The position numbers and the translations under genes were made by a program. From Desulfobacterales bacterium (GTDB lineage: Bacteria; Desulfobacterota; Desulfobacteria; Desulfobacterales; C00003060): a stretch of DNA of 5,945 nt. Each line of letters opens with the position of its first letter. The first letter of the stretch is position 1. The notes under the pieces are model-generated. The model made no database searches and was not told the DNA's origin. It saw nothing but the letters and a program-made list of their open reading frames with translations. The DNA lies in NCBI GenBank assembly GCA_030668505.1, contig DAOUTV010000126.1, positions 1-5,945 on the forward strand, read 5' to 3'. Positions 1 to 5,757 of the stretch are shown here, in pieces.

Positions 1-609
1 GGTGGGCGGCAGCACCAGCAGTCCCCAGTAATCACTCCGGGACCAGGTGTTTTCAAAGACTCTTAGGGAAATAGGCTTTCTAGGGGTAACCCCTGAATGG
101 AGAATCACAATGCGTTGATTCAGGTCGTATCCGACAACCACCGCATAATGCCAGACCGGGTACCACGAAAGTCCGAGATTCTGCAGCACGATTACGGGAT
201 GCCCGGCGCTTACCTCCTGGAGCATGGCATCCGGACCGGAAAATGCATAAGCGATTCGGCCGTGCCGGCGAGTTGCACCGATCATCGCCGACTGGAAGCT
301 GCCCTTGCGAGAAGGCGTAAAAACCTCTAGTGCAAGTCTGTTAGGATCGGCTGTGATTCCGCTCCACCTGAGCGCCATAGCAAGCGCTGCAGGCCCGCAC
401 TGGAAGGCCTTTTGGGGATAAAACGGCACCGAATCGAGTTCATATCTGGCCGTTAGACGGTTACCAGCCTGCGGCCATTGCCGGTGCAATGCGCTGCAGC
501 CTGATAGCATAAGAAAGACAATCAGCAGGAGAATGCCGGGACCGGTTCTGCTAGCGCCGGACCGGCGGCGTTCGAACTCGGAGCCGGAGCTATTTTTTTT
601 GGAGTTCAT
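1..609 (-). CDS. PA2778-type C39-like cysteine peptidase, lipoprotein (3' end cut off by window edge)
   Basis: An open frame reads from ATG at 609 down to base 1 without a stop, giving 203 codons of a gene that continues outside the window. The N-terminus has a basic stretch (ERRR, residues 13-16), a hydrophobic core (ILLLIVFLML, 26-35) and a lipobox LSGC ending at Cys38, so the product should be a lipoprotein facing the periplasm. The C39-like domain shows the catalytic Cys71 in QCGPAALAM and a likely catalytic His154 in WHYAVVVGYD, followed by a strand ending in LHSG (170-173), where the third active-site region usually lies. This arrangement matches PA2778-family peptidases, which are single-domain proteins lacking the ABC transporter parts of bacteriocin-processing C39 enzymes. 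The start lies 20 bp inside the upstream PA2779-type gene in another frame, so translation is probably coupled. The substrate is unknown. The family assignment is from recalled motifs, not a search. Confidence 0.85.
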   Translation of the reverse strand, partial: MNSKKNSSGSEFERRRSGASRTGPGILLLIVFLMLSGCSALHRQWPQAGNRLTARYELDSVPFYPQKAFQCGPAALAMALRWSGITADPNRLALEVFTPSRKGSFQSAMIGATRRHGRIAYAFSGPDAMLQEVSAGHPVIVLQNLGLSWYPVWHYAVVVGYDLNQRIVILHSGVTPRKPISLRVFENTWSRSDYWGLLVLPPT

Positions 610-1015
610 CCTTTGATTTAACGAAAGGAAAAACGTCAGTAAATCCCATTATATCCGTAGCCACCAGAACGATAAAAACGATTAACCCGGCACCTACCAA
701 GATGCCGAAAGCGCTGCCGCCAGCGGGAAGCTGTTCAAGCTGTCCGGCAAGACCGACAACCTCGGCTTCGGTCAGGCTGTCGACACGTGCTTTTGCTTCC
801 ACTGTATCAATGCCCTGGGATATAAGCTCGGTCTGCACATCCTCACGAGCCAGAACCCGGTTCACATAGTCGCGGGCTTCCTGGGCCAGGGATTCATCAA
901 TCACGGTTTCCGTACCAATCATCCCGGCAAAAGCAGATTGATAGGGTCCTGCCAGTAGCATTAAAATTGTCAGGAAAAGACTTACAGGTTTAGCCATATG
1001 CAGTATTGTTTTCAT
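590..1015 (-). CDS. PA2779-type small secreted membrane-anchored protein
   Basis: This 141-residue protein has a Sec signal peptide (hydrophobic residues 11-22, probable cleavage after AFA at 28-30). A predominantly helical, acidic extracytoplasmic region follows at about 38-95. A Gly-Gly motif (LPAGGS, 96-101) leads directly into one membrane segment (103-120), and the tail reads DIMGFTDVFPFVK before lysine-rich residues. The TDVFPF-type ending after a C-terminal membrane helix and the neighbouring C39-like peptidase are typical of the PA2779 family, whose function is not established. The ATG at 1013-1015 is supported by GGAG (complement of 1023-1026) with 7 nt spacing. The gene overlaps the downstream peptidase by 20 bp, so the two form an operon. 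It could be a partner or substrate of that peptidase, which is inference only. Confidence 0.85.
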   Translation of the reverse strand: MKTILHMAKPVSLFLTILMLLAGPYQSAFAGMIGTETVIDESLAQEARDYVNRVLAREDVQTELISQGIDTVEAKARVDSLTEAEVVGLAGQLEQLPAGGSAFGILVGAGLIVFIVLVATDIMGFTDVFPFVKSKDELQKK

Positions 1016-1159
1016 AATTCCACTCCGTCAGTTCGATTTAAAATTAAAACCTTAGCTAGTTTCCATCCATAAATGGCCCTTTTCCGCTCCACACCTTAGA
1101 GACTATCACCCCCTTTACGAAAAAATCGAGTTTGAATCAAAAAATTGCTTCTCCCCCGT

Positions 1160-1178
1160 GTTACCAATATTATGTAAC
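1160..1178. promoter_or_regulatory. Palindrome overlapping the candidate -10 box (possible operator)
   Basis: GTTAC (1160-1164) and GTAAC (1174-1178) form a perfect inverted repeat with a 9-bp AT-rich spacer. The palindrome covers the candidate -10 hexamer of the minus-strand promoter, where a repressor would be expected to bind. The half-sites are short, so chance occurrence is possible. Confidence 0.3.
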
Positions 1179-1194
1179 ATTTACCTCAATTCAA
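1167..1194 (-). promoter_or_regulatory. Candidate sigma-70 promoter for the PA2779/PA2778-type operon
   Basis: Reading the minus strand, TTGAAT (complement of 1189-1194) and TAATAT (complement of 1167-1172) are separated by 16 bp. This is close to the -35/-10 consensus and points toward the operon. Transcription would begin near 1160 and leave a leader of about 145 nt before the ATG at 1015. No terminator or recognisable riboswitch was seen in that leader. This is the best candidate by eye in the upstream region; no start-site data exist. Confidence 0.45.
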
Positions 1195-1768
1195 CCATAT
1201 TTTCAAAAAAGTGAAGCGAGCACAGAACTTTCAATAATGGCCAAACAGACCAAAGAAAAGGGTTTTGAAACAGCTTCATAGGAAGTTGCTGAAAATGAAC
1301 TTCTGTGCCATACCAGGATAAATCAGTTGTGACAAGGTACAATATGGATTCAGTTATTGCTTCCGGGTCTTGAAGGCAGCCCAAGAACGTGTTATATATT
1401 ATATCGTAGCTTGATAGTTCCATAGTACAAAATTCGTGTTTTTTCTGGCAGAAAACTTTTCCATGGTGGACGAAAGTTGTAAGCTGAAAGCTGAAAGGAA
1501 CACAAGCTAGGCGTCCAAGAACTACAAGAACTAAGTGTTGCATTGAGCCCTGGCCCAGACCTGGATTTATCAGCTTGTAGCCTATAGTGAGCATGAGCGC
1601 CAGGGCGGGCTTTCAGCCTTCAGCTTTGAGCTTGTCAGGTTTAGGGCGTGCGCAAAAGTAAGTTGGTAGAATTGACGCTCAGATTTGGGTTAGAAAGGGA
1701 TTATTGTTTGGCAACAGCCTTTAAACACGTAACTGATTTTGCATAAACTCTGAATTAGGGATCGGCTA
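1195..1768. other. Intergenic region without a convincing gene
   Basis: This stretch separates the minus-strand operon from hflX. A 137-codon minus-strand reading frame (1181-1594) crosses it but lacks a convincing ribosome binding site, resembles no family I recognise, and its first third lies inside the inverted heptad repeat element at 1481-1634. It is probably fortuitous. No tRNA, CRISPR or transposase was seen. The last 150 bp should hold the hflX promoter, but no strong -35/-10 pair was found. Confidence 0.6.
1481..1634. repeat. Repeat element bounded by inverted AGCTGAA heptad repeats
   Basis: The left end (1481-1498) carries two tandem AGCTGAA-like heptads. The right end (1609-1634) carries at least three degenerate copies in the opposite orientation (TTTCAGCCTTCAGCTTTGAGCTT begins the series; only the first 20 bases are of good quality as heptads). 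The two ends can be aligned as inverted repeats with about 16 of 17 bases matching. Inside are two further inverted pairs: acaagct (1502-1508) with agcttgt (1572-1578), and gccctgg (1547-1553) with ccagggc (1600-1606). Similar heptad tracts occur as dispersed intergenic repeats in some deltaproteobacterial genomes, from memory. No coding capacity is evident. Confidence 0.5.
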
Positions 1769-1927
1769 ATAAAGCTTTACGGACAAACGGGCGGACTGAA
1801 GGCAAACCAAGTCCGACGCCTGAACAATCTCTACCGTCGCAGAACCCCACCGGCCTATGTCGTCTCGCCTGAACTCTCCAAAGCCATTGGCCAGCTCTCT
1901 TTTGAAATCCGCCGTCAGATAGGTCTC
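1769..1927 (+). other. hflX: Upstream in-frame coding extension of hflX lacking a canonical start codon
   Basis: The hflX frame stays open upstream of ATG 1928 back to a TGA at 1751-1753. The residues encoded here include KLYGQTGGLKANQVRRL and LYRRRTPPAYVVSPEL, which resemble the start of long-form HflX proteins in Desulfobacterota as I recall them. The frame contains no ATG, GTG or TTG. At 1769-1771, where homologues would be expected to begin (Met-Lys-x-Tyr-Gly pattern), the codon is ATA, preceded by AGGG (1757-1760) with 8 nt spacing. The likely explanations are an ATG-to-ATA change in the organism, a sequencing error, or genuine use of a rare start. Counted from ATA the protein would have 559 residues. 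Confidence 0.65.
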
Positions 1928-3448
1928 ATGATCGACCGCCGAGGCTGGATCACCCATGTAATAGTCGGCAGCCACCACTCGATCGTAATCCCTAATCTTG
2001 AGAAATATCGATCCGGTGGTGGGCGTCTGAGAGGCCTCCGCTGTGTGCATACCCATCTCCAGCACGAACACCTCACACAGGACGACCTCATGGACCTGGC
2101 ACTTCTCAAGCTCGATCTGATGGCTGCAATTACAATGGATAAAGAGGGCCGGCCGGATCATATTCATGCTGCCCACCTCCTTCCGGAAGGGATCAACGGA
2201 AAAAATTGGCAGATACTTCCCCCCTTGCCTCCATGGGACGCTGATATTGGTTGCCAAGCCCTGATTCGGTCTTTGGAATCAGAGTTTGCTCGCAAGGCCC
2301 CGTCTCAGAAGGTGGAAAGAAAATGGGAACGTGCCCTGCTGGTGAGTGTTAGCACAACTACCCGGCGCGTAGCAGAGGATTCCATGGCTGAACTCCGTGA
2401 GCTTGCCGAATCCTCAAATATCACCGTTGTAGACACGGTGATTCAACACAGACAAAAGGTAGATCCCCGCTTCCTACTGGGGGAAGGCAAGATAAGCCAA
2501 TTGGTTGTTCTGGCTCTGCAGAAGGGGGCAGACCTTCTGGTATTCGACCAGGAGCTAAACCCCTCCCAGGTTCGCACTATCACCGATCTTACTGATATGA
2601 GAGTCATAGACCGAACCCAGCTGATATTGGACATATTTGCCCAGCGAGCCCGCAGCCGCGAGGGAAAAATTCAGGTGGAACTGGCCCAGCTCAAATACCT
2701 CCTTCCCCGGCTTTTAGGCAAGGGCACAGCCATGTCTCGACTCACCGGTGGCATTGGCGGCAGGGGCCCTGGCGAGACGAAACTTGAAGTCGACCGGAGG
2801 CGCGTTAGGGATCGTATAGGTCACCTTGAGAAGTTGCTCCGGGAAATCCAGAAACAGCGAGGACAGCGTAGGGCCAGGAGGAATAAAAGGGGGCTGCCGG
2901 TCATATCTATAATTGGCTACACAAATGCGGGCAAATCAACACTTCTAAACACACTGACTAGGAGCTCAGTGCTGGCCGAGAGCCGTCTCTTTGCCACCCT
3001 GGACCCAACCAGCAAACGAAAAAGGCTTCCAAGAGACGTAGAAGTCATCATTACCGATACAGTGGGCTTTATCCGCCAACTACCGGAAGAGCTGATAACG
3101 GCTTTCCGTGCCACCCTGGAAGAACTGGAGGACGCCGATTTGCTCCTGCACGTCATCGACATCAGCAACCCAAGATTTGAAGACCAGATCAAGTCCGTTG
3201 AACGGATTCTTGAAGGCCTGCACTTGGATAGAATTGCTGTGCTGAGGGTGCTGAACAAGCAGGATCGTGTGGATACCGTTACTGTTAACAAGCTGGTCCG
3301 CACCTTGGACGCTGTAGCCATATCAGCCAAAGATGAGCAGACACTTGCCCCCCTTCTGGACAAAATGGAATTGCACATAAGGCGTGTCAATAGGGGCGGA
3401 ACTAGTGCCGGTCCGGCAGAGCCGCTTGTGGCCATAAGCGAAATTTAG
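1928..3448 (+). CDS. hflX: GTPase HflX, ribosome-associated (start uncertain)
   Basis: HflX is a cytoplasmic GTPase that binds the 50S subunit and splits or rescues stalled ribosomes, notably under heat stress. Numbering from ATG 1928, the N-terminal HflX domain contains DPRFLLGEGK and VIDRTQLILDIFAQRA. The signature GGIGGRGPGETKLE lies at 274-287 and is followed by an arginine-rich helical linker. The G domain shows G1 GYTNAGKS (330-337), G3 DTVGF (377-381), G4 NKQD (443-446) and G5 SAK (466-468), so it looks active. Only about 40 residues follow G5, shorter than the E. coli C-terminal domain. A leading region (residues 1 to about 110, plus sequence encoded upstream) is absent from E. coli HflX and carries a VHTH...D pattern. 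ATG 1928 is used because it is the first canonical start, but its ribosome site (AGG, 1921-1923) is weak and coding similarity continues upstream. The gene is monocistronic, with a terminator after the stop. Confidence 0.95.
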   Translation: MIDRRGWITHVIVGSHHSIVIPNLEKYRSGGGRLRGLRCVHTHLQHEHLTQDDLMDLALLKLDLMAAITMDKEGRPDHIHAAHLLPEGINGKNWQILPPLPPWDADIGCQALIRSLESEFARKAPSQKVERKWERALLVSVSTTTRRVAEDSMAELRELAESSNITVVDTVIQHRQKVDPRFLLGEGKISQLVVLALQKGADLLVFDQELNPSQVRTITDLTDMRVIDRTQLILDIFAQRARSREGKIQVELAQLKYLLPRLLGKGTAMSRLTGGIGGRGPGETKLEVDRRRVRDRIGHLEKLLREIQKQRGQRRARRNKRGLPVISIIGYTNAGKSTLLNTLTRSSVLAESRLFATLDPTSKRKRLPRDVEVIITDTVGFIRQLPEELITAFRATLEELEDADLLLHVIDISNPRFEDQIKSVERILEGLHLDRIAVLRVLNKQDRVDTVTVNKLVRTLDAVAISAKDEQTLAPLLDKMELHIRRVNRGGTSAGPAEPLVAISEI

Positions 3449-3586
3449 ATCTGGAAACACCCGCCGCACGGCCAGCTTGCAAACAGGAAATGTTGCCCGA
3501 CATCTGCGACTTAACCAACAGCCTGAGATGGGCTTGACAGGCAACGGAGACTCTGTTAATGCTTTCGTAAGGCGGTAAGGCGGCTG
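3449..3586. other. Short 3' region after hflX with a tandem 8-bp duplication
   Basis: Between the hflX stop and its terminator lie about 140 bases without a credible gene. Two minus-strand frames here (ending at 3544 and 3617) have no recognisable product. A perfect tandem copy of GTAAGGCG occupies 3567-3574 and 3575-3582, just before the terminator stem. No known riboswitch class was recognised. Confidence 0.5.
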
Positions 3587-3614
3587 AACCCTTGCCTTTT
3601 GGCAGGGGTTTTTT
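3587..3614 (+). terminator. Rho-independent terminator of hflX
   Basis: AACCCTTGCC (3587-3596) pairs with GGCAGGGGTT (3601-3610) as a 10-bp stem containing one G-U pair and a TTTT loop. A run of T follows directly (3609-3614). It lies about 140 bases after the hflX stop and ahead of the next gene's promoter candidate, so it separates the two transcription units. Confidence 0.9.
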
Positions 3615-3631
3615 CAATAAAGAGGCAAATC

Positions 3632-3648
3632 AGGCGCGAGTTTTGCAT
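3632..3648 (+). promoter_or_regulatory. Candidate sigma-54 (-24/-12) promoter for the lytic transglycosylase gene
   Basis: AGGCGCG (3632-3638), four bases, then TTGCAT (3643-3648) fit the TGGCACG-N4-TTGCA consensus with two mismatches. The essential GG (3633-3634) and GC (3645-3646) are correctly separated by 10 bases. It sits just after the hflX terminator and points toward the gene starting at 3778, giving a leader of about 120 nt. An enhancer-binding activator site was not identified. Confidence 0.55.
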
Positions 3649-3760
3649 AAAATATTATTTGATTGATGGTCAAGACTCCAGTAAGCCTTCAGCCCTCCAG
3701 AAATACGACGGGCCTTTGGCTTTCAAATTTTAGCTTCGATACTAGCTTGACGTAGAAATT

Positions 3761-3777
3761 GGGAGAGAGGGGATATC
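3761..3777 (+). promoter_or_regulatory. Ribosome binding site supporting a TTG start
   Basis: The purine-rich stretch GGGAGAGAGGGG (3761-3772) contains a GAGAGG core and ends 5 nt before TTG at 3778. It decides the start: the following residues give a complete lipoprotein signal peptide, and no in-frame ATG lies nearby upstream of that signal. Confidence 0.75.
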
Positions 3778-5652
3778 TTGCAAAGGTCTCAAGGCAAACC
3801 AGAGGAAAACGGCTTAAAGTTCTACCTGAAGGCAACAGTTCTAATCCTTATCGCTTTTGCGGCGGCGGGATGCTCTAAAAATTTGCAACAAACCTCATCT
3901 CACAAACCATATCCCGAGGCAAGGTCAGTTGCGTTGTCTCCAAATCATCTGGAAGAAACCCCGGCCCATGTTGCAGAGGACGACAAGAATCAGCTATGTT
4001 TGGAGCAAACGCCGGCGGCCGGCCAAGTTGGGATTGACATAGCCAATGATGCGCGCCAGGCTCAGGATGGCGAATCCAAAACAGATAGGAATGCCCAACA
4101 AATCCTGGACGAAGCGCTTGAGTTCTGTCAGGCCTCGCAGGATTTTTGGGGGCAGGGCGATTTTGAAAATGCCATTGATGCTCTTGATCAGGGTTACAAC
4201 TTGATCTTAGAAGCAGATACCAATGACAACCTCAAGTTAATCCAGCAAAAGGAAGACATTCGCTTCATGATCTGCAAGCGGATGCTCGAGATCTATGCCT
4301 CTCGGTATATCGTGGCCACCGGCAACCATAATGCCATCCCCATGGTCATGAATCGGTACGTCGAAAAGGAAATCAAGTTGTTTCAGGGCCCGGAGAGAAA
4401 ATTTTTTGTGAGCTCCTACAAACGCTCGGGTAGATATCGGCCCGAGATTCTTAAGGCATTAGAAGAGGCCGGACTTCCAGAGGAACTTTCCTGGCTTCCG
4501 CTCATTGAGAGCGGGTTCAAGGTCAAGGCCCTCTCCCGTGCTCGAGCCCTGGGGTTGTGGCAGTTCATACCTTCCACAGGCTACAAGTTCGGACTCAAAA
4601 GGAACGAATGGATAGACGAAAGGATGGACGTTACGAAGTCTACCCTTGCGGCCATTGCCTATCTCAAAGAACTCCACAATATATTTGGCGACTGGATGAC
4701 TGTGCTGGCAGGATACAACTGCGGAGAGAACAGGGTCCTTAGGGTGATAAGAAATCAGAATATCAACTACCTGGACAACTTCTGGGATGTTTTTGGAAGA
4801 CTCCCTTGGGAAACAGCCCGCTATGTGCCGCGCTTCTTAGCAGCCCTTTTCATCATAAACGACCCAGAGAAATTTGGATTCGACCTGGAAGAGCTCGATC
4901 CACCCCATTCCTATGAGAAGGTCACAGTCTCAAAGCAGATGCGGCTCAAAGATATAGCAAAAAATATGGGCATTCCCTTTAAACCTCTTGAAGATCTCAA
5001 TCCCGAACTGCGCCACAAGGCAACGCCTCCTGACTCTTATGATTTAAATGTGCCAAGTGGCAAGGGTGAGATCCTTGTAGCAATGCTTGACAAGATTCGT
5101 GTATGGACCCCACCCCAAAGGTCATACGTCTATCACCGGGTTAGGCGCGGCGAGACACTGTCCCACCTGGCCGGGCGCTATCGGACCAGCGTTCGTGCCA
5201 TTGCAGCCGCCAATCACATCGGAAGGCGGGGTTTTATCAGGGCAGGACAGAGGCTAAAGATACCCTTGAGAGGAGGCAAACAACCGGTTTACGCAAAAGC
5301 GAGGCAGGCCGTCGATTTTGGCCAATCAGGATCTATTACTCACCGCGTCAAAAGAGGGGACTCCCTCTGGCTGCTGGCAAGGCGCTATAACACAAACACC
5401 AAGAAGATCATACGTCTCAACAATCTCAAGACCTCTCATCTGCACATTGGACAGCGACTGATTATCCGTAAAGGAACAAATGTGGTGCAAACCATTGCGG
5501 GTGCCAAGACATACCGGGTCAAACGTGGGGACAGCCCCTATGAAATCGCCCGTAGCCATAACATGAAACTGGAACGATTTCTCCGCATCAACGACCTCAC
5601 ACCATGGTGCAAGATATACCCAGGGCAGGTGCTTGCAGTGGAGATAAGATAG
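3778..5652 (+). CDS. mltD: Lipoprotein lytic transglycosylase, MltD type, with three LysM repeats
   Basis: This 624-residue enzyme should cleave the MurNAc-GlcNAc bond of peptidoglycan with formation of anhydro-MurNAc ends, acting in the periplasm from a lipid anchor. The signal is hydrophobic at 19-30 with lipobox AAAGC and Cys32 as lipidation site. A low-complexity linker follows to about 105, then a helical region with a TPR-like unit (about 119-146, FWGQGDFENAIDAL). The SLT domain spans about 222-365: catalytic Glu244 in LPLIESGF, GLWQF (259-263), AGYN (311-314) and RYVPRFLAA (348-356). A degenerate LysM-like segment lies at about 382-430 (LKDIAKNMG, LNPEL). Three good LysM repeats bind glycan at about 452-498, 521-567 and 579-624. 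The domain order fits MltD, although E. coli MltD is shorter. Translation starts at TTG. A sigma-54 promoter candidate lies upstream, and no gene follows in the same operon. The symbol rests on architecture rather than proven orthology. Confidence 0.93.
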   Translation: MQRSQGKPEENGLKFYLKATVLILIAFAAAGCSKNLQQTSSHKPYPEARSVALSPNHLEETPAHVAEDDKNQLCLEQTPAAGQVGIDIANDARQAQDGESKTDRNAQQILDEALEFCQASQDFWGQGDFENAIDALDQGYNLILEADTNDNLKLIQQKEDIRFMICKRMLEIYASRYIVATGNHNAIPMVMNRYVEKEIKLFQGPERKFFVSSYKRSGRYRPEILKALEEAGLPEELSWLPLIESGFKVKALSRARALGLWQFIPSTGYKFGLKRNEWIDERMDVTKSTLAAIAYLKELHNIFGDWMTVLAGYNCGENRVLRVIRNQNINYLDNFWDVFGRLPWETARYVPRFLAALFIINDPEKFGFDLEELDPPHSYEKVTVSKQMRLKDIAKNMGIPFKPLEDLNPELRHKATPPDSYDLNVPSGKGEILVAMLDKIRVWTPPQRSYVYHRVRRGETLSHLAGRYRTSVRAIAAANHIGRRGFIRAGQRLKIPLRGGKQPVYAKARQAVDFGQSGSITHRVKRGDSLWLLARRYNTNTKKIIRLNNLKTSHLHIGQRLIIRKGTNVVQTIAGAKTYRVKRGDSPYEIARSHNMKLERFLRINDLTPWCKIYPGQVLAVEIR

Positions 5653-5701
5653 AATAGCCCCCGTAGCCTGCACTCCTCCCCCCAGGACTACTGATTTTTC
5701 C

Positions 5702-5731
5702 TCCGTATTTCCTCCGTATTAATTCCGTATT
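5702..5731. repeat. Three TCCGTATT repeats at exact 11-bp spacing
   Basis: The octamer TCCGTATT begins at 5702, 5713 and 5724, so the copies recur every 11 bp, about one helical turn. The first two share a longer CCTCCGTATT. They lie about 50 bp after the mltD stop. Such phased direct repeats can be protein-binding sites, but a short tandem duplication explains them equally well. Confidence 0.5.
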
Positions 5732-5748
5732 GACTTTTAAGTCATTTT
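5731..5748. terminator. Small palindrome followed by T-rich tract (weak terminator or operator)
   Basis: TGACTT (5731-5736) and AAGTCA (5739-5744) form a 6-bp perfect stem with a 2-bp loop, followed by TTTTGT. The stem is AT-rich and short, so it would be a weak terminator for the lytic transglycosylase gene. No better terminator is visible between 5653 and 5757. Confidence 0.25.
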
Positions 5749-5757
5749 GTACTTCAA

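Noticed and set aside
97..330. 77-codon plus-strand reading frame
   Set aside because: It is antisense to the peptidase gene, whose Cys and His motifs are clear on the other strand.
1181..1594. 137-codon minus-strand reading frame
   Set aside because: Its N-terminal third lies within the repeat element, there is no clear ribosome site, and the product shows no family motif. A decayed gene limited to about 1181-1430 cannot be excluded.
1728..1742. Sigma-54 promoter before hflX, suggested by TTTTGCATAA as in the mltD upstream region
   Set aside because: The -24 GG is missing at the required distance from the GC at 1741-1742.
1766..2257. 163-codon minus-strand reading frame
   Set aside because: It is antisense to the HflX N-terminal region, which has family-like sequence on the plus strand.
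2917..3435. 172-codon minus-strand reading frame
   Set aside because: It is serine-rich and antisense to the HflX G domain, a usual shadow frame.
3480..3600. Possible riboswitch or structured RNA after hflX
   Set aside because: I compared it by eye with TPP, c-di-GMP-I, cobalamin and fluoride consensus elements and found no match; it also lies 3' of a gene and before a terminator.
3747..3776. TTGACG with a GATATC-like -10 just before mltD
   Set aside because: The -10 would overlap the ribosome site and start codon, and the spacing is poor.
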